A stretch of 5,481 bases of DNA from Pseudomonadota bacterium. Its GTDB lineage: Bacteria > Pseudomonadota > Alphaproteobacteria > Rhizobiales > Beijerinckiaceae. Each line of letters starts with the position of its first letter. Position 1 is the first letter of the stretch. The stretch covers positions 1 to 5,481 of the forward strand of contig JAGWRL010000129.1 of the NCBI GenBank assembly GCA_028876585.1, written 5' to 3'. Position numbers and translations under genes: made by a program. The notes below the pieces were generated by a model that saw only the letters and a program-made list of their open reading frames with translations, had not been told where the DNA came from and ran no database searches. Below are positions 1-5,481 of this stretch, piece by piece.

Positions 1-371
1 CGAATTATTTAACAGAATTTTGCGAATATATAAACAACAATTGGCATGAGCGAACTGCTTTTTATTTATCAGCGTATGCAATGTGGCGCCTTAACTGGAT
101 CCATCCGTTCACAGATGGGAACGGACGAACCTCGCGAGCGCTGTCTTACGCACTCTTGAACATTAAGCTTGGATACATTCTACCGGGCGCGCCAACTATC
201 CTTCAGCAAATTGAACAAGACAATAGCCACTATATAGAGGCACTAGAAATGTCTGACAAATCTGCGCTAGAAGGGAAAGAAAATGTCAGCGAAATGGAAA
301 GAATGATTCGCGCAATGCTTGCAAAACAACTCTTATCCGTAATTGACGCCGCGGGGCCTATTTCAAACTGA
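1..371 (+). CDS. Fic-domain protein (probable AMP-transferase), C-terminal part
   Basis: The frame is open from the left edge (first full codon at position 3) to a TGA at 369-371, giving 122 visible residues; the N-terminus lies outside the window. The ATG at 81 is inside the Fic fold, so it is not the real start. The signature HPFTDGNGRTSR is encoded at 102-137 and contains the catalytic His, the acidic Asp, the phosphate-binding GNGR and the final Arg. Residues before it (YINNNWHERTAFYLSAYA, then WRLNWI) fit the helices preceding the Fic loop. Fic enzymes typically move AMP from ATP onto a hydroxyl side chain of a target protein, although some members transfer other groups. The tail after the motif (LGYILPG, then a helical stretch ending AKQLLSVIDAAG) resembles the natural end of one group of stand-alone Fic proteins, so the C-terminus looks complete. 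Base composition is about 44% GC, far below the neighbouring genes, which suggests acquisition by transfer. Target and partner cannot be read from this piece. Confidence 0.9.
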   Translation, partial: NYLTEFCEYINNNWHERTAFYLSAYAMWRLNWIHPFTDGNGRTSRALSYALLNIKLGYILPGAPTILQQIEQDNSHYIEALEMSDKSALEGKENVSEMERMIRAMLAKQLLSVIDAAGPISN

Positions 372-393
372 GGTATAAATTGGGGCACTAAAT

Positions 394-399
394 CCTCCC
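394..399 (-). promoter_or_regulatory. Orphan Shine-Dalgarno-like sequence at the end of rmlA
   Basis: On the minus strand the sequence GGGAGG begins with the last base of the rmlA TAG stop. Five bases later there is a GTG (388-386), but its frame runs antisense to the Fic gene for only about 50 codons and has no recognisable product. It may be the remnant of the ribosome binding site of a next operon gene that was replaced by the AT-rich segment, or it may be chance. Confidence 0.3.
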
Positions 400-1262
400 T
401 ACTCCGCCAGCCGCCTGAGATAGGCGCCGTAATCGCCCTTGTAGGCTTCGGCCAGCTTCAGCACGTTGGCGCGCGAAATCCAGCCCTGGTGGAAGGCGAT
501 TTCCTCGGGGCAGGCGACCTTGAAACCCTGCCGCTTCTCCAGCGCGCGGATGAATTCGGCCGCCTCAACCAACGAATCCGGCGTGCCGGTGTCGAGCCAG
601 GCGAAGCCGCGGCCAAGCTTCTCCACATTCAATTCGCCGCGCTCCAGATAGAGCCGATTGAGATCGGTGATCTCAAATTCGCCGCGCACGGACGGTTTGA
701 GCGATCTGGCGAAGCTCGCGACGCGCTCGTCGTAGAAATACAATCCCGTCACCGCCCATGAGGATTTCGGCGCCTTCGGCTTCTCCTCGATCGAGGTCGC
801 CCGGCCGGCCTCGTCGAAGGCGACGACGCCGTAACGCTGCGGATCGGTGACGTGATAGGCGAACACGCTCGCGCCGGGGCCTTGCTTCAACGCGGCGTTG
901 GTCAATATCTGCGACAGGCCGTGGCCGTAGAACAGGTTGTCGCCGAGCACGAGCGCGCTGCGGTGGCCCTTGATGAAATCCTCGCCGATCAGGAACGCCT
1001 GCGCGAGGCCGTCGGGGCTCGGCTGTTCGGCGTAGCTCAGCGACAATCCCCATTTGACGCCGTCGCCCAGCAATTCGCGGAACATCGGCAGATCGCGCGG
1101 CGTCGAGATGATCAGGATCTCGCGCAGGCCCGCCAGCATCAGCACGGCGAGCGGATAGTAGATCATCGGCTTGTCGTAGACCGGCAATATCTGCTTCGAG
1201 ATGATCTGCGTCATCGGATGCAGCCGCGTGCCGGAGCCGCCCGCCAGAATAATGCCGCGCAT
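399..1262 (-). CDS. rmlA: Glucose-1-phosphate thymidylyltransferase RmlA (RfbA)
   Basis: This enzyme catalyses the first and feedback-controlled step of dTDP-L-rhamnose synthesis, glucose-1-phosphate plus dTTP to dTDP-glucose and pyrophosphate, in the cytoplasm. The 287-residue product is the usual family length. Visible motifs are the nucleotide-binding loop [13 protein letters not shown] (residues 6-18), the [17 protein letters not shown] stretch (22-38), [11 protein letters not shown] (106-116) with the metal-ligand Asp108, RYGVV (143-147), EEKPK (159-163) and WLDTGT (222-227) with Asp224, the expected second metal ligand. The frame is open 12 codons further upstream, but the ATG at 1262 is chosen because MRGIILAGG begins exactly at the Rossmann-like fold and a GGAG lies 8 bases before it. 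It is the last gene of the rmlBCDA operon, 13 bases after the rmlD stop. Its TAG stop faces the Fic gene end to end across 27 bases. Assignment is firm. Confidence 0.97.
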   Translation of the reverse strand: MRGIILAGGSGTRLHPMTQIISKQILPVYDKPMIYYPLAVLMLAGLREILIISTPRDLPMFRELLGDGVKWGLSLSYAEQPSPDGLAQAFLIGEDFIKGHRSALVLGDNLFYGHGLSQILTNAALKQGPGASVFAYHVTDPQRYGVVAFDEAGRATSIEEKPKAPKSSWAVTGLYFYDERVASFARSLKPSVRGEFEITDLNRLYLERGELNVEKLGRGFAWLDTGTPDSLVEAAEFIRALEKRQGFKVACPEEIAFHQGWISRANVLKLAEAYKGDYGAYLRRLAE

Positions 1263-1270
1263 GGTGTTGT

Positions 1271-1274
1271 CTCC
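1271..1274 (-). promoter_or_regulatory. Ribosome binding site that fixes the rmlA start
   Basis: GGAG on the minus strand lies 8 bases upstream of the ATG at 1262-1260, within the 13-base gap after the rmlD stop codon. It supports this ATG over the in-frame ATG at 1298, which would place the start inside rmlD. Confidence 0.7.
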
Positions 1275-1275
1275 G

Positions 1276-2154
1276 TTAGCCCGCCAACAGCCGTTCAACC
1301 ACGACCCCTAAGGAGTCGCGCCACGGCGGCAGCGCGACGCCGTAATCGCGCGCGAGCCGGCCGCCGTCCAGCCGCGAATTGGCGGGGCGGCGGGCGGGCG
1401 TGGGATAATCCGCGGTCGCGATCGGAATGACCTTCACCGCCGGGCGGCCGAGCGCCCGCGCCTGCGCGAAGACGCTTTCCGCGAATTCGGCCCAGCTCGC
1501 CTCGCCTTCGCCGGTCATGTGAAACACGCCGTAGCGCTCGGGGGCCGGCCGCGCCACGAGCAAAGTCGCGACCGCGAACAGCGCGTCGGCGATGTCGAGC
1601 GCGCTGGTCGGGCCGCCCCGTTGATCGGCGACGACGCGCACCTCCGAGCGGCTCTCGCCGAGCCGCAGCATGGTCTTGACGAAATTGGTCCCGAACGGGC
1701 TGTAGACCCAGGCGGTGCGCAGGATCGCATGGCGCGGATTGGCGCTCGCGACCGCCTCCTCGCCGCAAAGCTTGGAGCGGCCATAGGCGCCGATCGGATT
1801 GACGGGATCGTCTTCGCGATAGGGCCGGTCGAGCGCGCCGTCGAACACGTAATCGGTGGAAAGCTGGATGATCGGCGCGCCGAGCGCGCGCGCGCATTCC
1901 GCCACCAGCCCGGCGCCGTCGCCGTTGATGCGGGTCGCCAGCGCCTCCTCCGTCTCCGCCTTGTCGACGGCGGTGTAGGCGGCGGCGTTGATCACCACGT
2001 CGGCGTCGCGCGCGTCGAAGGCGGCGCGGATCGAGGCGGGGTCAGCGAGATCGAGCTGCGGGCGGCCGAGCGCGACCACCTCGACGCCGGGCGGCGCGCG
2101 CTCGATCAGCGAGCGGGCGACCTGGCCTTGCGTTCCGGTGACGAGGATGCGCAT
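1276..2154 (-). CDS. rmlD: dTDP-4-dehydrorhamnose reductase RmlD (RfbD)
   Basis: This is the last enzyme of the pathway; it reduces dTDP-4-keto-L-rhamnose to dTDP-L-rhamnose with NAD(P)H in the cytoplasm. The 292-residue product matches the family length. It is a short-chain dehydrogenase type fold: [12 protein letters not shown] (residues 1-12) is the dinucleotide-binding loop, followed by [12 protein letters not shown] (56-67), STDYVFDG (99-106), the catalytic YGRSK (Tyr124, Lys128), RTAWVYSP (146-153), DQRGGPT (177-183) and the substrate-side RPANSRLD (256-263). The frame is open 60 codons upstream, but that extension lies over rmlC and is Arg-rich shadow sequence, so the ATG at 2154 is used. 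It starts only 5 bases after the rmlC stop and has no good Shine-Dalgarno sequence, so translation is probably coupled to rmlC. Assignment is firm. Confidence 0.97.
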   Translation of the reverse strand: MRILVTGTQGQVARSLIERAPPGVEVVALGRPQLDLADPASIRAAFDARDADVVINAAAYTAVDKAETEEALATRINGDGAGLVAECARALGAPIIQLSTDYVFDGALDRPYREDDPVNPIGAYGRSKLCGEEAVASANPRHAILRTAWVYSPFGTNFVKTMLRLGESRSEVRVVADQRGGPTSALDIADALFAVATLLVARPAPERYGVFHMTGEGEASWAEFAESVFAQARALGRPAVKVIPIATADYPTPARRPANSRLDGGRLARDYGVALPPWRDSLGVVVERLLAG

Positions 2155-2159
2155 CGCCG

Positions 2160-2714
2160 TCAACCGAACTGCGGCCCGAGTTCGGCCAGGCGCGGGTGCT
2201 TGCGGTCCTTGTCCGACAACACCGCCTCGGCCGGCTCGACGCCCCAGCGGATGCCGAGCGCGGGATCGTCGAAGGCGAGGCCGCCGTCGTTGGCGGCGGA
2301 ATAGACGTTGGTCACCTTGTAGAGCACTTCGCAATCCGGCTCCAAGGTGCAGAAACCATGGGCGAAGCCGATCGGCACCAGCAACTGCCGCCCGTTGGCC
2401 GCCGACAATTCCACCGCGACATGCGCGCCAAAGCTGGGCGAGCCGCGCCTGAGATCGACAGCGACGTCGAGCACGCGGCCGCGCGCGACCCTGACGAGCT
2501 TATCCTGCGCGAACGGCGCGGTCTGGAAATGCAGGCCGCGAATGGTGCCGGCCGCCGCCGAATAGGAATGGTTGTCCTGCACGAATTCGTAAGTAAGCCC
2601 GGCCTTCTCGAACGCCGCCCGGCTATAGACTTCGCTGAAATAGCCGCGCGCGTCGGCAAAGCGCTTCGGCGTGATGATCTTGACGGCTGGAATGGCGGTG
2701 GATTCGACCTGCAT
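2160..2714 (-). CDS. rmlC: dTDP-4-dehydrorhamnose 3,5-epimerase RmlC (RfbC)
   Basis: It inverts carbons 3 and 5 of dTDP-4-keto-6-deoxyglucose to give dTDP-4-keto-L-rhamnose, without a cofactor. The 184-residue product is a single cupin domain of normal family length. Visible family motifs are DARGYFSEVY (residues 21-30), QDNHSYS (47-53), GTIRGLHFQ (56-64) with the catalytic His62 and the neighbouring Arg59, VPIGFAHGF (113-121), the LYKVTNVYS stretch (131-139) carrying the expected active-site Tyr132, and LSDKD (166-170) near the C-terminus. The ATG at 2714 is preceded by AGGAG at 2721-2725 (minus strand) with a 6-base spacer, inside the 12-base gap after rmlB. It lies between rmlB and rmlD on one apparent transcript. 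No oddities seen; assignment is firm. Confidence 0.97.
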   Translation of the reverse strand: MQVESTAIPAVKIITPKRFADARGYFSEVYSRAAFEKAGLTYEFVQDNHSYSAAAGTIRGLHFQTAPFAQDKLVRVARGRVLDVAVDLRRGSPSFGAHVAVELSAANGRQLLVPIGFAHGFCTLEPDCEVLYKVTNVYSAANDGGLAFDDPALGIRWGVEPAEAVLSDKDRKHPRLAELGPQFG

Positions 2715-2726
2715 GGCGCGCTCCTG

Positions 2727-3776
2727 TCAGACCGAGACGCCGAGCCGCTCGCCGCGGTAGGCGCCGGAGCGGATCGCCGTCCACCACGGCGCATGGTCGA
2801 GATACCATTGCACCGTCTGGCGCAAGCCGTCCTCGAAGCTGCGGCTCGGCGTCCAGCCGAGTTCGCGCTCGATCTTCGAGGCGTCGATGGCGTAGCGCAG
2901 ATCGTGCCCCGGCCGGTCGACGACATAAGTGATGAGATCGCGGCGCGAGCCGGGACGCGGCGCCAGCTCGTCGACGAGATCGCAGACCGCCTGCACCACT
3001 TCGAGGTTGCGCCGCTCGGCGCGTCCGCCGATGTTGTAGCTCTCGCCCGGCCGGCCCTTCTCGACCACCCGCAGCAGCGCCTCGGCGTGATCCTCGACAT
3101 GCAGCCAGTCGCGCACGTTCTCGCCGCGGCCGTAGACCGGCAGCGGCTTGCCTTCGAGCGCGTTGAGGATGACCAGCGGGATCAGCTTTTCGGGGAAATG
3201 ATAGGGGCCGTAATTGTTGGAGCAGTTGGTCTGCACGGTCGGCAGCTTGTAAGTGTGACGCCAGGCGCGCACGAGATGGTCGGAGGCGGCCTTCGAGGCC
3301 GAATAGGGCGAGTTGGGCGCATAAGGCGTGTCCTCGCGGAAAAAGCCGTCCGCGCCCAGCGAGCCGAACACTTCGTCGGTCGAGATATGGTGGAAGCGGA
3401 AGGCGTCGCGGACTTCCGGCTCCGCGCCCTTCCAATAGGCGAGCGCCGCCTCCAGCATCACGCCCGTGCCCACGACATTGGTGCGGATGAACTCGGCCGG
3501 GCCGTCGATCGAGCGGTCGACATGGCTTTCGGCGGCCAGATTCATGATCCAGTGCGGCCGGAACCCGCCCAGCGCCTTATCGACGGCGGCGCGGTCGCAG
3601 ATGTCGCCCTGGACGAAGGAAAAGCGGGCATCGTCGGCGATCGGCTTCAGCGAGGCGAGATTGCCGGCGTAAGTCAGCTTGTCGAACACGAGAACCTGAT
3701 GCGGCGTGCGCTCGACGATCCGGCGCGCGACCGCCGATCCGATGAAACCCGCTCCGCCCGTCACGAGAATTCGCAT
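2727..3776 (-). CDS. rmlB: dTDP-glucose 4,6-dehydratase RmlB (RfbB)
   Basis: It converts dTDP-glucose to dTDP-4-keto-6-deoxyglucose using tightly bound NAD+. The 349-residue product is a full-length extended short-chain dehydrogenase. Visible are the NAD-binding GGAGFIG (residues 7-13), [12 protein letters not shown] (79-90), the dehydratase triad STDE (Thr133, Asp134, Glu135), the catalytic YSASK (Tyr158, Lys162), the nucleotide-sugar segment [17 protein letters not shown] (184-200) and DRPGHDLRY (287-295). The ATG at 3776 begins the Rossmann strand directly; AGGG at 3781-3784 (minus strand) sits only 4 bases before it, a modest ribosome binding site. It is the first gene of the rmlBCDA run, and the 102-base gap before it is where an operon promoter would be expected, although I could not pick out a convincing one. 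Its product, the 4-keto-6-deoxy sugar, can also feed other deoxysugar pathways, but the adjacent rmlC and rmlD point to rhamnose. Confidence 0.97.
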   Translation of the reverse strand: MRILVTGGAGFIGSAVARRIVERTPHQVLVFDKLTYAGNLASLKPIADDARFSFVQGDICDRAAVDKALGGFRPHWIMNLAAESHVDRSIDGPAEFIRTNVVGTGVMLEAALAYWKGAEPEVRDAFRFHHISTDEVFGSLGADGFFREDTPYAPNSPYSASKAASDHLVRAWRHTYKLPTVQTNCSNNYGPYHFPEKLIPLVILNALEGKPLPVYGRGENVRDWLHVEDHAEALLRVVEKGRPGESYNIGGRAERRNLEVVQAVCDLVDELAPRPGSRRDLITYVVDRPGHDLRYAIDASKIERELGWTPSRSFEDGLRQTVQWYLDHAPWWTAIRSGAYRGERLGVSV

Positions 3777-3878
3777 TCGACCCTGCTCGCCGCCTCAAGT
3801 TTACACCCCCTTACAGAAGGCGCCCCCGTGCGCCAAGCCGCCACGGCCGTAGCGCCGGCGCAAAAGCGCGCGTATCCT

Positions 3879-4100
3879 TTACGGCGCGGCGGATTGCGGC
3901 GGCGCGCCGCCGGCGATCGGCGGCTTGCGCAGGATGACGAAGCCGCAGCGGTCGAGATGCTCGACCAGCCGCCGGGCGACGATGGCGGCCATGATCTCGG
4001 CCGAATCATGCACGCGCTTGCGCCCGCTGTAGCGCAGCGCGAAGGCGAGCGCGTCGGCGATGTCCTGCGCGGAGGCGGGCGAGAGAGGCTCGGTCGTCAT
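3879..4100 (-). CDS. Small conserved protein of unknown function (73 aa)
   Basis: I do not know its function. The product is mostly helical and amphipathic in appearance: residues 11-22 (AQDIADALAFAL), a basic GRKRVHD turn (26-32), a second helix EIMAAIVARRLVEHLDRCGF (35-54), then VILRKPP and a low-complexity tail rich in Ala, Gly and Pro. There is no signal peptide, membrane segment or metal-binding cysteine cluster; there is only one Cys. From memory, small proteins with a comparable ADALAFAL, RKRVHD, LVEHL, GFV-KKPP layout occur in other alphaproteobacteria, which supports a real gene; this needs a search. The ATG at 4100 lacks a clear Shine-Dalgarno sequence. It stands 50 bases after the symporter stop and 102 bases before rmlB, on the same strand, so it may share transcripts with either. 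The frame closes with TAA at 3881. Confidence 0.7.
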   Translation of the reverse strand: MTTEPLSPASAQDIADALAFALRYSGRKRVHDSAEIMAAIVARRLVEHLDRCGFVILRKPPIAGGAPPQSAAP

Positions 4101-4108
4101 GGGCGGCG

Positions 4109-4137
4109 AGATTAGCCGTCTGATCGGAACATAACAA
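4109..4137 (-). promoter_or_regulatory. Possible sigma-70-like promoter before the small protein
   Basis: In the comparatively AT-rich 50-base gap after the symporter gene, TTGTTA (4137-4132) and TAATCT (4114-4109) are separated by 17 bases on the minus strand. The match to consensus is weak, 4 of 6 and 3 of 6. A start of transcription about 7 bases downstream would fall almost on the ATG at 4100, giving a leaderless or nearly leaderless message, which would fit the absence of a ribosome binding site. Confidence 0.2.
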
Positions 4138-4150
4138 GAACAAAGCTCGA

Positions 4151-5440
4151 TTATCCCCGCTCGCGCGGCCGCCGGTACAGCGCCAGCGCGGCGGCGATCG
4201 AGCAGGCGGCGGCCAGCATCAGCCAGAAGGCGGGCGCGGCGCGGCGCCCGGTCGCCGCGATCAGGAATTTCGACAGCGCCGGCGTCGCCGTGCCGAACAG
4301 CGCCGTCGCCAGGGAATAGGCGAGCGCGAAGCAGGAGGCGCGCGCCTGTGGCGGCACGACCTCCGTCAGCGCCGCCACCATCGCGCCGTTATAGAGGCCA
4401 TAGCCGAGCGAGAAGATCATCTCGATCGTCAGCAGCCGGCCGAAGCTCGGGCCGGCGGCGACCCAGGACAAAGCGGGATAGGCGCCGACCAGCATCACCC
4501 CGGCGCCGAACAGCAGCACCGGCAGCCGGCCGAGGCGGTCCGACAGCGCGCCGCCAATCGGCAGCCAGCAGAAATTCGTCATCGCCACCAGCGCGGTGAC
4601 CGAGAGCGAGGCGGTCGACGACAGGTGCAGCGTCTTGCCGAAATCGGGCGTGTAGACGGTGATGAAATAGAACGACACCGTCGTCAGCATCACCATCATC
4701 ATGCCGAGCAGCACGACGCGGAGATTGGCGAGCACGGCGGCGTAGATCTCGGCCGCCGTGGGATGAACCTTGCGCGCCAGAAATTCCGGCGTCTCCGCCA
4801 GCGAGCGGCGCAGCGCGAAGATCAATGGCACGATCAGGCAGCCGATCACGAACGGCAGGCGCCAGCCCCAGTCGCCGATCGCCTGCGGCGACAGCGTGGC
4901 GTGCAGGGCGTAGCCGATCAGCGCCGCCGCCAACACCGCCACCTGCTGGCTCGCCGACTGGAACGAGGTGACGAAGCCGCGCGTCGAGGGCGTCGCGATC
5001 TCCGCCAGATAGACCGAGACGCCGCCGAGTTCGACGCCGGCGGAAAAGCCCTGCAACAACCGGCCGGCGACGACGATGACCGGCGCCGCGACGCCGATGG
5101 CGGCGTAAGACGGGGTGAGCGCGATGATGACGGTGCCGACCGCCATGATCGCCAGCGTGACGACGAGACCACGCTTGCGGCCGAGCCGGTCGACATAGGC
5201 GCCCAGATAAATCGCGCCGAGCGGGCGCATCAGCGCGCCGAGCCAGAAAATCACCAGCGCGATCGAGGTGTCGTAGAATTCGACGCCGGTGTTGAAAAAC
5301 GCCTTGCCGATCGGCTGCGCGTAGATGCCGAAGAGGAAGAAATCGAACATCTCCAGAAAATTGCCGGCGGTGGCGCGCAACACCGCGCCCAGTTTCGCGC
5401 GCGCCGGAGCGGCCGGGACTTCGGCGACGACAATGGACAA
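4151..5440 (-). CDS. MFS citrate/tricarballylate:proton symporter, CitA/TcuC-like
   Basis: This is an inner-membrane secondary transporter of the metabolite:H+ symporter branch of the major facilitator superfamily. The 429-residue product has about twelve hydrophobic segments (roughly residues 24-46, 57-80, 90-110, 117-140, 162-182, 192-210, 240-263, 277-297, 307-327, 336-358, 370-395 and 402-421). Visible motifs are GNFLEMFDFFLFG (26-38), the loop 2-3 signature GAYVDRLGRKR (80-90), GRLLQGFSAGVELGG (126-140), SVYLAEIATP (142-151), QSASQQVA (161-168), WGWRLPF (191-197), FYFITVYTP (257-265), the second-half repeat DRLGR (301-305) and YNGAMVAALTEV (350-361). These strings closely resemble my recollection of enterobacterial CitA and TcuC, so uptake of citrate or a related tricarboxylate with protons is likely; the exact substrate is inferred. 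No tricarballylate or citrate catabolic gene or regulator is adjacent. The start is a TTG at 5440; no ATG occurs before Met31 in the first helix. Confidence 0.9.
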   Translation of the reverse strand: MSIVVAEVPAAPARAKLGAVLRATAGNFLEMFDFFLFGIYAQPIGKAFFNTGVEFYDTSIALVIFWLGALMRPLGAIYLGAYVDRLGRKRGLVVTLAIMAVGTVIIALTPSYAAIGVAAPVIVVAGRLLQGFSAGVELGGVSVYLAEIATPSTRGFVTSFQSASQQVAVLAAALIGYALHATLSPQAIGDWGWRLPFVIGCLIVPLIFALRRSLAETPEFLARKVHPTAAEIYAAVLANLRVVLLGMMMVMLTTVSFYFITVYTPDFGKTLHLSSTASLSVTALVAMTNFCWLPIGGALSDRLGRLPVLLFGAGVMLVGAYPALSWVAAGPSFGRLLTIEMIFSLGYGLYNGAMVAALTEVVPPQARASCFALAYSLATALFGTATPALSKFLIAATGRRAAPAFWLMLAAACSIAAALALYRRPRERG

Positions 5441-5447
5441 GGCGGCT

Positions 5448-5452
5448 CTCCC
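5448..5452 (-). promoter_or_regulatory. Ribosome binding site supporting the TTG start of the symporter
   Basis: GGGAG on the minus strand is spaced 7 bases from the TTG at 5440-5438. The frame is also open back to the right window edge, but those codons are Arg-rich and lack a start with a better site, so the TTG start is preferred. Confidence 0.6.
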
Positions 5453-5481
5453 AGAACGCGCCCAGCGATGCCGCCGCCGCC

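Noticed and set aside
852..2304. Plus-strand open frames at 852-1430 and 1519-2304
   Set aside because: They are opposite rmlA and rmlD, with low-complexity Arg/Ala-rich translations; shadows of the real genes.
2155..2334. A 60-residue N-terminal extension of rmlD, and a 12-residue one of rmlA (1263-1298)
   Set aside because: The Rossmann-type folds begin exactly at the internal ATGs (2154 and 1262), and the extensions overlap the upstream gene with shadow-like sequence.
3777..3878. A promoter or terminator in the 102-base gap between the small gene and rmlB
   Set aside because: A TTGGCG with TAAGGG at 17-base spacing and a TAAACT box were considered, but neither gives a good paired match. 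Short GC stems such as GCGC-TTTT-GCGC lack a following T-run. Nothing firm can be called.
3897..3912. A perfect 16-base GC palindrome near the end of the small gene
   Set aside because: It lies in the low-complexity Ala/Gly/Pro coding tail, has no T-run after it and is easily produced by GC-rich codons; not convincing as a terminator or operator.
2196..4115. A 639-codon open frame on the plus strand, antisense to rmlC, rmlB and the small gene
   Set aside because: It is opposite three genes, two of which have complete recognised motifs. High GC makes stop codons rare in the opposite frames, and the translation is Arg/Ala/Gly/Asp-rich with no recognisable domain.
1..5481. tRNA, rRNA, CRISPR arrays, insertion sequences, attachment sites
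   Set aside because: No repeat-spacer pattern, transposase motif, terminal inverted repeats or tRNA-like cloverleaf was recognised on either strand by eye.

Overview
The window reads as a piece of a GC-rich proteobacterial chromosome, most likely an alphaproteobacterium of the Hyphomicrobiales type. This placement is an inference from codon bias, compact gene spacing and the general look of the proteins; no marker gene fixes the taxon. Most of the window is very GC-rich (two sampled 60-base lines inside the rml genes count about 73%), while the first 370 bases are about 44% GC.

Layout from left to right: (1) positions 1-371, plus strand: the C-terminal part of a Fic-domain protein with a complete Fic active-site motif, cut by the left window edge. 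(2) Positions 399-3776, minus strand: a complete dTDP-L-rhamnose operon transcribed in the order rmlB-rmlC-rmlD-rmlA, with gaps of only 12, 5 and 13 bases. (3) Positions 3879-4100, minus strand: a small 73-residue protein of unknown function. (4) Positions 4151-5440, minus strand: a 12-helix MFS transporter closely resembling the CitA/TcuC citrate/tricarballylate:proton symporters, with a TTG start supported by a good ribosome binding site.

The four rml products form one pathway: RmlA makes dTDP-glucose from glucose-1-phosphate and dTTP, RmlB dehydrates it, RmlC epimerises it and RmlD reduces it to dTDP-L-rhamnose, the donor for rhamnose in O-antigen, capsule or exopolysaccharide. No glycosyltransferase or polysaccharide export gene is visible here. 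The small protein and the symporter share the strand with the rml operon but have no evident functional link to it.

The most notable structure is the junction at about 372-398. An AT-rich Fic gene runs convergently into the end of rmlA, and a strong Shine-Dalgarno-like sequence sits right at the rmlA stop with no convincing gene after it. This looks like the edge of an acquired segment. I found no RNA genes, CRISPR arrays, insertion sequences or clear terminators, and no convincing new multi-gene system; the core of the window is ordinary metabolism.
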